A DNA stretch of 49,752 bases from CAZEVY01 sp964515555 (GTDB taxonomy: Bacteria > Acidobacteriota > Terriglobia > Bryobacterales > Bryobacteraceae): contig CAZEVY010000029.1 of assembly GCA_964515555.1 (NCBI GenBank), positions 1 to 49,752 of the forward strand. The letters are read 5' to 3'. Each line of letters starts with the position of its first letter. Within the stretch, counting starts at the first letter, position 1. Below are positions 15,780 to 24,417 of the stretch, in pieces. The translations under genes and the position numbers were made by a program. The notes under the pieces are model-generated. The model ran no database searches. It saw only the letters and a list, made by a program, of their open reading frames with translations, and was not told where the DNA came from.

Positions 15780-17677
15780 ACGCGCTCCTCGACCGCTTCA
15801 TGGGAGGGCTCCGGCTGCCGCGGCGGTTCGTCGCCCACTGCCGGGAAGCGCATCGTGAAGGTCGTGCCGCGCCCGGTCTCGCTGTGGAAGTCGATGGTCG
15901 CGTTGTGAAGCTGCACGACCCGGAACGTCATCGCCAGCCCGATTCCGGTGCCTTTTTCCTTGGTGCTGAAGTAGAGGTTGAATACCTTGTTGCGGAGTTG
16001 CGCTGGAATTCCCAGGCCTTCGTCGGAAATCAGCACCACGGCCTCCGGACCCTCACGCTCGACTCGCATCCGCAGGCGCCCACCCTTGGGCATGGCCTCG
16101 ATGCCGTTGACGACCACGTTGAGGATGGCCTGCTTCAGCAGATCGCGGTCGCCGCGCACCACCGCGCGGTCGACCTCCACCTTCCAGTCGACCAGTACGT
16201 TGTTGCGCCGTGCGTCCGGAGCGACCAGCGTCGAGATCTCGGCTCCGAGATCCAATAAGTCGACTTCGCCCATTGCCAGCTCCACGGGCCGCGTGAAATC
16301 GAGGAACGTCTTGACCACGCGGTCGAGCCTCGCGATCTCGCGTCCGATGACGTCGAGCTCGCCCTCCACCCCCGACGTTTCCGGGAGCTTGGACCGCAGG
16401 ATCTCCAGGTGCAACGCCATGGCATTGAGCGGGTTCTTGATCTCGTGCGCCACTCCGCCGGTCAGGCGGCTGATGGCCGCCAGGCGCGTCGAGACGTCGA
16501 GCTGGGAGCTGAGCTGGCTGCGCGTTTCGGCGTCCTGCATGGTCACCAGCGTGCCGATGCTCTCGCCGGGCACCGTCGTCAGCAGCTCGACGTTGAGCAG
16601 CAGGCGCCAGTGCACGCCGTCGTCGCGCTCGAGAAGCGTGGGCCAGTTGCGCAGCGGCTGTCCGCGCCGCAGCGTCTCGTCGACCGCCGCTCCCACCGAG
16701 GTCGTCGCCGGCAGCAGCTCGTCGAGCGTGTGACCGGCCATGCCTGCCAGCGTCCGCCCCAGGAGCCGCTCGGCCGGGCGGCTGGCGAGCACCAGGCGGC
16801 GCTCGGGATCGAACAGCAGCACGGCCTGCTCCAGCCGGTCGAGCATCTGCTCGATGTTGCCCCGTAGTTGCGACACGTCCTCGCGCGCACCGCGGAACTG
16901 CTGGCTGAGGACGTCGAGTTTGGACTGCACGACGGCGAACTCTCTGGCCTCGCGCGACATGGCGGCGGCGTCGGTGAACTTGCCGGTGCTGATCAGATCG
17001 ATTCGATGGCCGATGCGGTCGATGGCGCGCAGCACGACGTTGGAGAACATCACCGCCAGCACCATCGCACCGGCCATCGACAGCACAGACAGCAGCCCGA
17101 GGCTCCGGACCAGCCCCAGAATCTCGTTGCGCAGCAGTACCGAGTCCAGAATCACCCGTATGGTGAACAGCGGCCGGGGCGCGCCTTCCACGCCCAGCGG
17201 CACCACGGTCACGTACTCCTTGGGACGGAAGAGCACCTCGAACATCCGGTCCCACAGATTGCGCAGGTTCCAATCCGCGAAATCCGGCAGCGACTTGTAG
17301 GTGGTGCGCGACTGCCGGTCCTGGGACGCGGTGAGGATCACGCCGTTCTCGTCGCAGATGAGAATCTCGACCAACGGGAGCCAGTTGGCTCCGCTGGTGG
17401 TGAGCAGTCCCGGAAGCGCGGGGTCCTCGCGCAGGATCTTCTCCCACAGCGCCTTGCTCTCCTCCAGGTTCGAGGGCATCGGATAGGCGTTCGCGGTCTG
17501 CTCGTTGACCCTCTGGAGCACGATGATGCGGACCTGGTTGGCGATGGAGACGGCCCGCTTGAGCGCGTCGCGGAAACTGGCTTCGGCGGTGATGTTGAGG
17601 CTGACGACGCACTGCGCGAATACCATGAGCGTCACCAGAGTGACGATCGATATCCGCAGCCGGTTCTTCAGTGACAT
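15776..17677 (-). CDS. Membrane sensor histidine kinase (NtrB/AtoS-like)
   Basis: 633 residues from ATG 17677, ten bases before the response regulator stop on the coding strand. Order of domains: membrane helix (residues 6-28), extracytoplasmic sensor region to about 205, second helix (LGLLSVLSMAGAMVLAVMF), HAMP-like linker (IDRIGHRIDLISTGKF), PAS-like domain at about 275-390, then HisKA with the phosphorylated His411 in GGVAHEIKNPLNAM, and an ATPase domain with the N box (AILNVVVNGIEAM), the G1 box (ISDEGLGIPAQL) and the G2 box (KEKGTGIGLAMTF). It should autophosphorylate and pass the phosphate to the regulator encoded just upstream. The signal sensed is unknown; the sensor region has no known family that I recognise. 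Confidence 0.95.
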   Translation of the reverse strand: MSLKNRLRISIVTLVTLMVFAQCVVSLNITAEASFRDALKRAVSIANQVRIIVLQRVNEQTANAYPMPSNLEESKALWEKILREDPALPGLLTTSGANWLPLVEILICDENGVILTASQDRQSRTTYKSLPDFADWNLRNLWDRMFEVLFRPKEYVTVVPLGVEGAPRPLFTIRVILDSVLLRNEILGLVRSLGLLSVLSMAGAMVLAVMFSNVVLRAIDRIGHRIDLISTGKFTDAAAMSREAREFAVVQSKLDVLSQQFRGAREDVSQLRGNIEQMLDRLEQAVLLFDPERRLVLASRPAERLLGRTLAGMAGHTLDELLPATTSVGAAVDETLRRGQPLRNWPTLLERDDGVHWRLLLNVELLTTVPGESIGTLVTMQDAETRSQLSSQLDVSTRLAAISRLTGGVAHEIKNPLNAMALHLEILRSKLPETSGVEGELDVIGREIARLDRVVKTFLDFTRPVELAMGEVDLLDLGAEISTLVAPDARRNNVLVDWKVEVDRAVVRGDRDLLKQAILNVVVNGIEAMPKGGRLRMRVEREGPEAVVLISDEGLGIPAQLRNKVFNLYFSTKEKGTGIGLAMTFRVVQLHNATIDFHSETGRGTTFTMRFPAVGDEPPRQPEPSHEAVEERV

Positions 17678-19083
17678 TCCGCGCTCTGCTCCGCCGCGCC
17701 GTACTCCTTGAGTTTGTTGAACAGCGTCTTGAGGCTGATGCCCAGAATCTCCGCGGCGCGCGTCTTGTTGTTCTTGGTCTGCGCCAGCGTCATCAGGATG
17801 AGCGCCTTCTCCGCCTCGTCGACGGTGGCGCCGAACTTGACCTGGACCTGCGGAAGATCGCCGGCATGATTGGCGGCCGCCGCCGGCGCGCCCCCGAAGC
17901 CGGGCGGCAGGTGCATGGGAGCGACGTCGCCCTCGCCCGCCATGATGACCGCGCGTTCCAGCACGTTGCGTAGCTCGCGCACATTGCCCGGCCATCCGTG
18001 GCGGTGAAAGCGGTCCAGCACCTCCGCTTGCAGGCCGCTGACGCGGCAGCCGTGCTTCTCGTTGAGGTCGGAGATGAGCGCATCGGCGAGCAGCGGCAGG
18101 TCGTCGAGCCGGTCGCGCAGCGGCGGCAGCGCGATCTGGAAGACGTTCAGCCGATAGTACAGGTCCTCGCGAAGCTGGCCGCGCTGGATGGCCTCCTCCA
18201 GCGGACGGTTGGTGGAGGCGATGACACGCACGTCCACCTGGATCTCGCTTTTGCCTCCCAGGCGCCGCACGCGGGAGTCCTCGAGCACTCGCAGAAGCTT
18301 GGCCTGCGTGGCGATGGGCATTTCGGCGAGTTCGTCGAGAAGCAGCGATCCGCTCTGGGCCAGCTCAAAGCAGCCGGCGCGGCGTTCCACGGCGCCCGTG
18401 AAGGCGCCCTTCTCGTGCCCGAACAACTCGCTCTCCATCAGCGCCTCGGGAAGCGCCGCGCAATTGACGGCGAAAAAGGGCCCCGAGCTGCGTGGACTCA
18501 ACTGGTGAATCGCGCGGGCCACGAGCTCTTTTCCCGTGCCGCTCTCGCCGGTGATCATCACGACGGCGCGGCTCGGCGCCACCTGGCGTATCAGCGAGAA
18601 AACCTGGCGCATGCTGGCCGCTCCGCCGACCAGCTCGCCGGTGAGTCCCTGGTAGCTCAACTGGCGCTGGAGCCGCTCTTTGTCTTCGGCCAGCCGGCTC
18701 TGCACGGCGGCGCGATCGAGCAGCACGCGCAGCGCGCGCGGCTGAATGGGCTTTTCGAGGAACCAGAAGGCGCCGAGGTCGTGCACGGTCGCCACGGCCG
18801 TTTCGATGTTGCCGAAGGCGGTGATGACGATCACCGGGACGCGGCGCTCCTGCGCGGCCAGCCGGCGAAGGAGCTCGTTGCCGTCCATGCGCGGCATCAT
18901 CAGGTCGGTGAGGATCACGTGCGCCGGATAGTCGTTGAGCTTGTCGAGCGCCTCCTGTCCGTCGGCAGCGGTGGCGGTGGAGAAACCCCAGCCGCCGACC
19001 ATGTTTGCCAGGCCCTGGCGCTGGTGCTCCTCGTCGTCGACAATCAACACACGGGTCTTATCCACGGCGGGCGGCGCGCTCAT
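17668..19083 (-). CDS. Sigma-54-dependent response regulator (NtrC family)
   Basis: 471 residues from ATG 19083 (longer in-frame extensions run into the bfr gene on the other strand and are rejected). Receiver domain: acidic Asp16-Asp17 and phosphorylated Asp60 in VILTDLMMPRMDGN. AAA+ domain: Walker A GESGTGKE, the sigma-54 contact loop GAFTGA, Walker B region GSLLLDELAEMP and the arginine-finger region REDLYYRLNVFQIALPPLRD. C-terminal Fis-type helix-turn-helix: TRAAEILGISLKTLFNKLKE. The protein activates transcription by sigma-54 polymerase when phosphorylated by the kinase encoded next. It is the first gene of the RR-kinase-lipoprotein operon. No clear -24/-12 promoter is seen in the neighbourhood, so its targets lie elsewhere. 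Confidence 0.97.
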   Translation of the reverse strand: MSAPPAVDKTRVLIVDDEEHQRQGLANMVGGWGFSTATAADGQEALDKLNDYPAHVILTDLMMPRMDGNELLRRLAAQERRVPVIVITAFGNIETAVATVHDLGAFWFLEKPIQPRALRVLLDRAAVQSRLAEDKERLQRQLSYQGLTGELVGGAASMRQVFSLIRQVAPSRAVVMITGESGTGKELVARAIHQLSPRSSGPFFAVNCAALPEALMESELFGHEKGAFTGAVERRAGCFELAQSGSLLLDELAEMPIATQAKLLRVLEDSRVRRLGGKSEIQVDVRVIASTNRPLEEAIQRGQLREDLYYRLNVFQIALPPLRDRLDDLPLLADALISDLNEKHGCRVSGLQAEVLDRFHRHGWPGNVRELRNVLERAVIMAGEGDVAPMHLPPGFGGAPAAAANHAGDLPQVQVKFGATVDEAEKALILMTLAQTKNNKTRAAEILGISLKTLFNKLKEYGAAEQSAECH

Positions 19084-19146
19084 CGTAAGTCCAGTGTAAC
19101 CGAGGCGCGCGCGCGGAGCGATTCCCGGTCGCGGTACTCCGCGAAA

Positions 19147-19177
19147 TTGGCGCTCTACCCGGACGGTAGTGCGCCAA
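19147..19177. promoter_or_regulatory. 31-base imperfect palindrome between the response regulator and bfr genes
   Basis: Arms TTGGCGCTCTACC (19147-19159) and GGTAGTGCGCCAA (19165-19177) pair with a single T-T mismatch around the loop CGGAC. It lies in the 156-base divergent intergenic space, 64 bases from the regulator start and 63 bases from the bfr start. The long, interrupted symmetry suits an operator for a dimeric regulator; no known site is recognised. Confidence 0.6.
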
Positions 19178-19226
19178 AAGGAAATCAGCGCGCTACCACC
19201 CGGGCGCCTGGCGCCGCGGCGCGCGC

Positions 19227-19232
19227 TATAAT
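19227..19232 (+). promoter_or_regulatory. Consensus -10 (TATAAT) of bfr
   Basis: A perfect TATAAT ends seven bases before the ATG at 19240, so transcription should start at or one base before the start codon, giving a leaderless message. No -35 consensus is visible 17 bases upstream. Confidence 0.65.
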
Positions 19233-19239
19233 TCCAATA

Positions 19240-19713
19240 ATGAAGGGCGACAAGAAAGTCATCGAGTTCCTCAACGAAGTGCTGAAGGCGGAGCTTACCG
19301 CGATCAACCAGTATTTCCTGCACGCCGAGATGATGAATAACTGGGGATACCAGCGCCTCTACAAGTACACCCGCAAGGAGTCCATCGAGGAGATGAGGCA
19401 CGCCGAAGCGGTCATGGAGCGCATCCTGTTCCTGGACGCCACTCCCAATATGTCCGAACTGTTCCCGCTGCGAATCGGTCAGAGCGTCAAGGCGCAGATC
19501 GAGAACGACCTGGCGCTCGAGCTGGAGGCGCTGCCACGGCTCAACAAAGCCATCGCGCACTGCGTCTCGGTGGCCGACAACGCCTCGCGCGAGCTGTTCG
19601 AGAAGATTCTGATCGACGAAGAGGAGCACGTCGATTTCCTGGAAGCGCAGTTGTTCATGATCAAGGAAGTCGGGATCGAGAACTACCTGGCGACGCAGAT
19701 TCACGAAGAGTAG
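19240..19713 (+). CDS. bfr: Bacterioferritin
   Basis: 157 residues, the exact family length. All dinuclear iron-centre (ferroxidase) ligands of the E. coli protein are in place: Glu18, Glu51, His54, Glu94, Glu127 and His130. The haem-ligating Met52 is present (ESIEEMRHAEAVMERILF). The protein should form a 24-subunit shell that oxidises Fe(II) and stores iron as a mineral core, with haem between subunit pairs. It stands alone: no ferredoxin partner gene is adjacent. Upstream are a perfect -10 and a long palindrome that could serve iron- or redox-dependent control; downstream is a strong hairpin. Confidence 0.98.
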   Translation: MKGDKKVIEFLNEVLKAELTAINQYFLHAEMMNNWGYQRLYKYTRKESIEEMRHAEAVMERILFLDATPNMSELFPLRIGQSVKAQIENDLALELEALPRLNKAIAHCVSVADNASRELFEKILIDEEEHVDFLEAQLFMIKEVGIENYLATQIHEE

Positions 19714-19763
19714 GCGCTCCGTCTCCACACGAATCTCCGGCATGCCGTGGACGAGAGAGTCAG

Positions 19764-19793
19764 GCGGCGCTGGAACGGCTGCGTTCCCGCCGC
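19764..19793 (+). terminator. Strong hairpin downstream of bfr
   Basis: GCGGCG-(CT bulge)-GGAACG pairs with CGTTCC-CGCCGC around a GCTG loop (12 base pairs in all), 50 bases after the bfr stop. There is no T-run, so it may be a terminator of the GC-hairpin kind or an RNA-stabilising element. Confidence 0.45.
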
Positions 19794-19835
19794 GAATCGG
19801 GAGCCGTGCGGCAAACTCCCACGCGGCAAACTCCC

Positions 19836-19864
19836 TTGACCGCGCGCGATGGCTGCGTTAGGAT
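19836..19864 (+). promoter_or_regulatory. Promoter of the initiator tRNA gene
   Basis: TTGACC (19836-19841) and TAGGAT (19859-19864) are separated by exactly 17 bases, close to the housekeeping consensus. The tRNA begins five bases after the -10, so the transcript would start at or beside the mature 5' end. Confidence 0.75.
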
Positions 19865-19869
19865 GGTTT

Positions 19870-19946
<77 letters not shown>

Positions 19947-20194
19947 CCCCATTTATAATCCCCTCCGGAAGACGGTAGCCGACAACGACCTCCAGGTCCT
20001 CAGGCTAAGGGTTACTTTTACACCTTTAACGTCGTAGCAATCCCAACGTTGCGCCGTTGCGCGCCTTGTACTGGGAGTCAGTGCAGGGAATGTTTCGTGA
20101 GCCGGACCCTCGCGCACGAACTAAGGACACCCTGGCGGAGGAATACCCAAAGCGCCGATCCGCCGCCCCAGTGATACTCTTGTATGCGCGGGAG

Positions 20195-23128
20195 GTGAGT
20201 CGAATCGCCCTGCTGCTGGAGTTAATCGTCGGGGTGGCCGCCGCGGCATCCATCGACTGGCCCGCGGTCGAGCGGTTGAGCGCCTCCGGCGCCAACGAAC
20301 GCGCGCTCGAGCTGGTCCGCGCCGCCGATCCGAAGAGACTCTCCCCGTCCGACGCCCTGCGGGCCGTCGCGACCGAGCAACGCCTGCTGCACACGCTGAC
20401 CCGCTACGCCGATGCACAGGACGCCGCCCGGCGCTGGATCGAACTGGCCACGGCCTCGGGCGACCGGCGCCGGATGGCGGAAGCCGAGCATGGCGCCGGG
20501 CTCTCCTATGTCGCGCAGCACAAGCACGAACCGGCCGCGGGTCATTTTCAGCGGGCGCTGGCGCACCTGGAGGCCCTGAAGGACGAAGGTCTGCGCCTTC
20601 GCGTCCTGCTCAGCGCGGCGCAGTCACAAGTCTCCCTCGCCCGTTACGTCGAGGCCGCGGCGCTGCTCGACCGCGCTGAGGGACTGTGGAAGGCGAGCGA
20701 GAATGACCCGGCCAACGGCTCCCGCCTGCACCGCCTGCGCGCGTTGCTCGCCATCTATCGCGGCGACGCCGCCGAGGCCATGCCGCTCATCGAAGAGGCC
20801 GTCGCGCTGGCACGGAAATCCGGCGATGCCGGGCTGGTCCGCGGCAGCCTGGTCCTGCTCGGCCAGACACACGTGAGCCTCCACCAGTATTCCGAAGCGC
20901 TCGTTTGGTTCCGCCTCGTGCTTCAGCAGAAGCCCGATCCGCAGGAGCGCGCCAATACGCTGGCCTCCATCGGCATCTCCGAGTTCGAGCTGAACCGGAT
21001 GGAAGAGGCTCGCAAGACGTTCGAGGAAGCGCGCCGGGCGGCCGTGGAACTGGGGAGCGCCCGCATCGAAGCCTGGGCGATCGGTGAGCTGGGGCTCGTC
21101 GCCTGGCGTCACGATAAGGACGCGGCGGGCGCCATCGAGCGCTTCGACGAATCTGTGCGCCGCTTCGACAGATCCAAGGACGCGCGCAACGCCATGATCT
21201 TTCTCGAGAATAAGGGGGTCGTTTACCGCGACCAGGGGCGCTTCGAGGACGCCTTGCGGGTGTTTCGCGAGGTGGAGCGGCGTGCGGCCCAGATTCCCGG
21301 TCAGCAGCCGACGCCGAATCTCCACAAGAGCATGGGGCAGTCGCTGGCGGGGCTGCGGCGTTTCGACGAAGCCGAGAAGTACCTGAACCTCGCCATCGAG
21401 CGGGCGCGGGCGACCGGCGACGGCAAGCGCGTCTGGCAGGGCCATCACGAACTCGCGCGCATGTATCGCGCCCGCAAGCAGAAGGACCGCGCCGGCGAGT
21501 CGTATCGCGCCGCGCTCGGCGAAATCGAGTCGATGCGCAGCCGCCTGAGGCTGGACGCCTTCAAGGCGGATTTCTTCGAGGACAAAGTCAAGGTCTACGA
21601 GGAGTACATCGCCTTCACCCTGAACGAAACCCCGGACGCGGATCGCGTGGAGCGGGCCTTCGCTATCGCCGAGCGCGCCCGCGCGCGGTCCTTCCTGGAT
21701 TCGCTGGCCGAGTCGCGCGCCGCGGTGCACGAAACGCTGCCGGCTGGGCTGCTCCGTTCGGAAGGCGCGCTGCTTGCGGAGATTTCCGGTCTCCAGGCGC
21801 GAATCCGCCGGGGGGAGAACACGCCGGAGATTCGGGGCGCGCTGGCGGACAGCGAAAAGCGGCTCGAGGCGTGGAATCTGCGAATCCGGAATGAGAATCC
21901 GCGCTTTCGCGAGATACGCTATCCGCAACCGGTCGACTATGCTGCACTGCGCAAGGCGCTGCGGCCCGGCGAGCTGACGATCGAGTACTTCCTCGGGGAC
22001 GAGGGTTCGCACGCCTGGGCGGCGTCGGCGGACCGCTTGCAGCATTTTTCGCTGCCACCACGCGCGGAGCTCGAACGCACTCTCCGGGCCGCCTACGCGC
22101 AATTGCTCCGGCCCGGCCCCGCCGTCCCGGCCATGGACGATCTCGCGAGCGTGCTGCTGGGTCCGGCCGCCGGCGGCGGCGCGGTCCGGTCGCTGGTGAT
22201 CGTCCCCTCGGGCCTGCTCTACTACTTTCCCTTCGAGGCCCTGCCCGGCGTCGTCCAGCGCTTTCGCGTTTCCTACAGCCCCTCCGCGTCGATGCTCGTC
22301 GAAGCGAGAAATCGGGCCGGCACGGCCGCGGGCGGCCCCTTGCTGGCGCTCGCCGACCCGAGCCGCGGCGGGCGGCGCGCCGTCGAGCGAAGCGGCGCGC
22401 TCATGGAAGCCGGCAACCTGGAATCGCTCCCGAACACGCGGCGCGAAGTGCGCGCGATCTCGTCGCTGTTCGGCCGCCTGAACTCCACCGTGCTCCTCGG
22501 GGACGACGCCACCGAGAGCAATTTTAAGCGGCGCGACCTCTCGCGTTACTCGGTGATTCATCTGGCGACGCACGGGATTCTCGACTCCGAGTCGTCGGCG
22601 CGGTCGGGCCTCGTCTTCGGAACCGACGGCGCCGCCGAAGACGGCATCCTCCAGGTCCGCGAAGTCTACCGGCTGCCGCTGCGCGCCAGCCTCGTCACGC
22701 TCTCGGCGTGCCAGAGTGCGCTCGGTCGGCTGCTCACCGGCGAAGGCATGGTCGGCCTCGCGCGCGCGTTCGCCTACGCCGGGGCGGAGTCGATCGTCGC
22801 CAGCCTGTGGAACGTGAACGACGAGGCGTCGGCGGAGTTCATGTCGCGCTTCTATGGGTACCTGAAGGCCGGCGCGAGCAAGGAGGAGGCGCTGCGACAG
22901 GCGAAGCTCTCCATGTCCGCGGAGCCGCGATACCGGCATCCTTACTACTGGGCGCCCTACATCCTGATAGGCGACGGCGCGGGCGTGGTCGCGTTCCCGC
23001 GCGACTGGACGGTCGCGCTGGCGGTCGCGGGCCTGGTGGCGCTGGCCGCGGCGGCGCTCTTCTACCGCCGCGCACGGAATCACCGGGTCAATTCGAACAC
23101 CACCCACCCGGATTCGTCCAGAACCTGA
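20195..23128 (+). CDS. TPR-CHAT protein (caspase-like protease domain), membrane-anchored
   Basis: 977 residues from GTG 20195, chosen because it gives a standard signal peptide (MSRIALLLELIVGVAAAA) and a -10-like GATACT lies at 20172-20177; in-frame starts at 20171 (GTG) and 20090 (ATG) would add 8 or 35 residues. Residues 25-440 are tetratricopeptide repeats (for example ANTLASIGISEFELNRMEEA). The C-terminal CHAT domain contains the His-Cys dyad expected of the caspase clan: His793 in IHLATHGILD and Cys839 in TLSACQSALG. A final helix (WTVALAVAGLVALAAAALFY) may anchor it in the membrane. CHAT proteins are predicted peptidases that cut a partner after a TPR-sensed signal. Its 3' end overlaps the convergent anti-sigma gene by 49 bases. 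Confidence 0.92.
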   Translation: MSRIALLLELIVGVAAAASIDWPAVERLSASGANERALELVRAADPKRLSPSDALRAVATEQRLLHTLTRYADAQDAARRWIELATASGDRRRMAEAEHGAGLSYVAQHKHEPAAGHFQRALAHLEALKDEGLRLRVLLSAAQSQVSLARYVEAAALLDRAEGLWKASENDPANGSRLHRLRALLAIYRGDAAEAMPLIEEAVALARKSGDAGLVRGSLVLLGQTHVSLHQYSEALVWFRLVLQQKPDPQERANTLASIGISEFELNRMEEARKTFEEARRAAVELGSARIEAWAIGELGLVAWRHDKDAAGAIERFDESVRRFDRSKDARNAMIFLENKGVVYRDQGRFEDALRVFREVERRAAQIPGQQPTPNLHKSMGQSLAGLRRFDEAEKYLNLAIERARATGDGKRVWQGHHELARMYRARKQKDRAGESYRAALGEIESMRSRLRLDAFKADFFEDKVKVYEEYIAFTLNETPDADRVERAFAIAERARARSFLDSLAESRAAVHETLPAGLLRSEGALLAEISGLQARIRRGENTPEIRGALADSEKRLEAWNLRIRNENPRFREIRYPQPVDYAALRKALRPGELTIEYFLGDEGSHAWAASADRLQHFSLPPRAELERTLRAAYAQLLRPGPAVPAMDDLASVLLGPAAGGGAVRSLVIVPSGLLYYFPFEALPGVVQRFRVSYSPSASMLVEARNRAGTAAGGPLLALADPSRGGRRAVERSGALMEAGNLESLPNTRREVRAISSLFGRLNSTVLLGDDATESNFKRRDLSRYSVIHLATHGILDSESSARSGLVFGTDGAAEDGILQVREVYRLPLRASLVTLSACQSALGRLLTGEGMVGLARAFAYAGAESIVASLWNVNDEASAEFMSRFYGYLKAGASKEEALRQAKLSMSAEPRYRHPYYWAPYILIGDGAGVVAFPRDWTVALAVAGLVALAAAALFYRRARNHRVNSNTTHPDSSRT

Positions 23129-23772
23129 CTCCGGTCGTCGAGTCCCTGCACCTTCCAGCGATACACCGCGCCCGGCGTGAAGCGACGCGACGTATCCGCG
23201 GCCGGCCGTAGCCGTGGCGCGGCCGACGGCGCTTCCCACAGCAGCGTCTCGCCCTGCATCACGACCACGCGGAAACTTGCGTGCGCCGGCGTCGCCTCCC
23301 ATCGAAACTCCTCGACGCGATCGACTCGCCCGGCGGGCTGCACCGGCCGGATCGCGCTTCCGCGCTCGACCGGCGAGACCTCCCCCGGGGCGCCCGGCGC
23401 CGTACGGTCGCGCATCGCAAACCAGATCGCAGGTGCGACGGCGACGACCAGCGCCGCCGCGACCGCCCCCGCGTATCGCCGCCACGCCGTGGGCCGCGAG
23501 CGCCAGGGCGCGGCGCGGCGGTCGAGACCCATCTCGGCGCGCCTCCAGGTGAAGTCATCGGATGCGGCGGCGGGACCGACGGCGGACGTGCCGGGCCGGT
23601 CCAGCAGGCTCTGACAGACCCCGCAAAGCTCGATGTGCCGGTCGACCTGCTGGAGCTCCTCGCCCGAAAGTTCGCCCGATTCGCACGCCATCAGCCGCTC
23701 CATGGGCGGACACTCGCCGCGGCTCGCCGCCAGGCCGCGCAGGGCCTCGTCGACTTCGCGCTCGCCGTTCAT
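23080..23772 (-). CDS. Zinc-type anti-sigma factor, membrane-spanning
   Basis: 230 residues from ATG 23772, overlapping the sigma factor stop (ATGA). The cytoplasmic N-terminal region has the anti-sigma zinc motif HIELCGVC (His-x3-Cys-x2-Cys), as in RsrA/ChrR-type ZAS domains. One membrane helix (YAGAVAAALVVAVAPAIWFA) follows near residue 110, and the outer domain (about 150-230; EFRWEATPAHASF, GAVYRWKVQGLDD) looks like a small beta-sandwich of the fibronectin type. It should hold the cognate sigma factor inactive until a signal arrives. Gene order sigma-anti-sigma with translational coupling is standard. The protein faces the periplasm, where the CHAT protein encoded on the other strand also resides; a proteolytic link is a guess. 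Confidence 0.92.
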   Translation of the reverse strand: MNGEREVDEALRGLAASRGECPPMERLMACESGELSGEELQQVDRHIELCGVCQSLLDRPGTSAVGPAAASDDFTWRRAEMGLDRRAAPWRSRPTAWRRYAGAVAAALVVAVAPAIWFAMRDRTAPGAPGEVSPVERGSAIRPVQPAGRVDRVEEFRWEATPAHASFRVVVMQGETLLWEAPSAAPRLRPAADTSRRFTPGAVYRWKVQGLDDRSQVLDESGWVVFELTR

Positions 23773-24323
23773 TTTTCGCCCGTCCGCTGAAGCCATCGTA
23801 TCCGGAAATTGCGCTTACCGTTCTGGAGGTGCGACCGGATCTCGCCGGCGTCGTACCCGGTGATCGATTCGATCTGCTCGTGGCTGAGTTCTTCCATGTG
23901 ACGGAGCAACAGCACCCGCCGTTGTTCGGGACTCAGCGATCGCAGTACGTCGCGCGCCATCTCCACCTCCTCGGCCGCGATGGCGGCGCGCTCGGCGCCG
24001 GCTTCCCGCGGAGCGGCGGCCGCCTCGGCCGCCAGGCGCGCGGCGGTCGACTCGGCGCGGAGACGATTCAGGCAGTAGTTGGTCGCGATACGCGACACCC
24101 AGGCGGCGAAGTTGTCGCCCTCGAGGCTCCCGAATCGTTCGTACGCTTTCACGAAGGCCTCGTGCGTGGCGTCTTCCGCGCCCGCCGGATTCCGCAGGAT
24201 TCGCAGGCAGACGCTGAAGATCTGACGGCGCGTCGCCCGGTAGAGGGCTTCGAAATGCCGGTTGTCGCGGGTCGTTCGGAAGGCGTCGACCAGTGCGGCT
24301 TCGCCCGGCGGATCGGAAGCCAT
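23769..24323 (-). CDS. ECF-type RNA polymerase sigma factor
   Basis: 184 residues. Region 2 (LYRATRRQIFSVCLRILRNP, AEDATHEAFVKAYERFGSLE, FAAWVSRIATNYCLNRLRAE) contacts the -10 and core polymerase; region 4 (LSPEQRRVLLLRHMEELSHE, SITGYDAGEIRSHLQNGKRN) is the -35-binding helix-turn-helix. No region 3 or extra C-terminal domain is present, placing it in the extracytoplasmic-function group. The anti-sigma gene follows with an ATGA overlap. A TACAAT hexamer at 24335-24330 puts the predicted transcript start exactly at the ATG (24323). Its targets are unknown; the nearby CHAT gene and the mosaic protein at 24418 (divergent, 94 bases away) are candidates. Confidence 0.96.
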   Translation of the reverse strand: MASDPPGEAALVDAFRTTRDNRHFEALYRATRRQIFSVCLRILRNPAGAEDATHEAFVKAYERFGSLEGDNFAAWVSRIATNYCLNRLRAESTAARLAAEAAAAPREAGAERAAIAAEEVEMARDVLRSLSPEQRRVLLLRHMEELSHEQIESITGYDAGEIRSHLQNGKRNFRIRWLQRTGEK

Positions 24324-24329
24324 CTGGAC

Positions 24330-24335
24330 ATTGTA
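24330..24335 (-). promoter_or_regulatory. -10 (TACAAT) of the sigma factor gene
   Basis: On the minus strand TACAAT ends seven bases before the ATG, so position +1 coincides with the start codon; a leaderless transcript is predicted. It looks like a housekeeping -10 rather than an ECF-type promoter. Confidence 0.6.
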
Positions 24336-24417
24336 TTGGATCAGACACTTCAGCCCCCCGCGTTACACACGGAAATCTCTTGTGCGGTTGCGCCGCCCGC
24401 CGTGTCTACCCTCCGTC

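Noticed and set aside
14980..15801. Frame spanning the N gap with the peptide LAYARGSVT
   Set aside because: The frame is kept open by N and by repeat DNA; the peptide is a translated interspersed repeat, not a gene.
20090..20194. Upstream starts (ATG 20090, GTG 20171) for the TPR-CHAT gene
   Set aside because: They place a charged extension before an otherwise standard signal peptide, and a -10-like element lies at 20172-20177.
20195..23128. TPR-CHAT as part of a type III-E (gRAMP) defence system
   Set aside because: No Cas7-like fusion, CRISPR array or adaptation genes are nearby, and the protein has a signal peptide.
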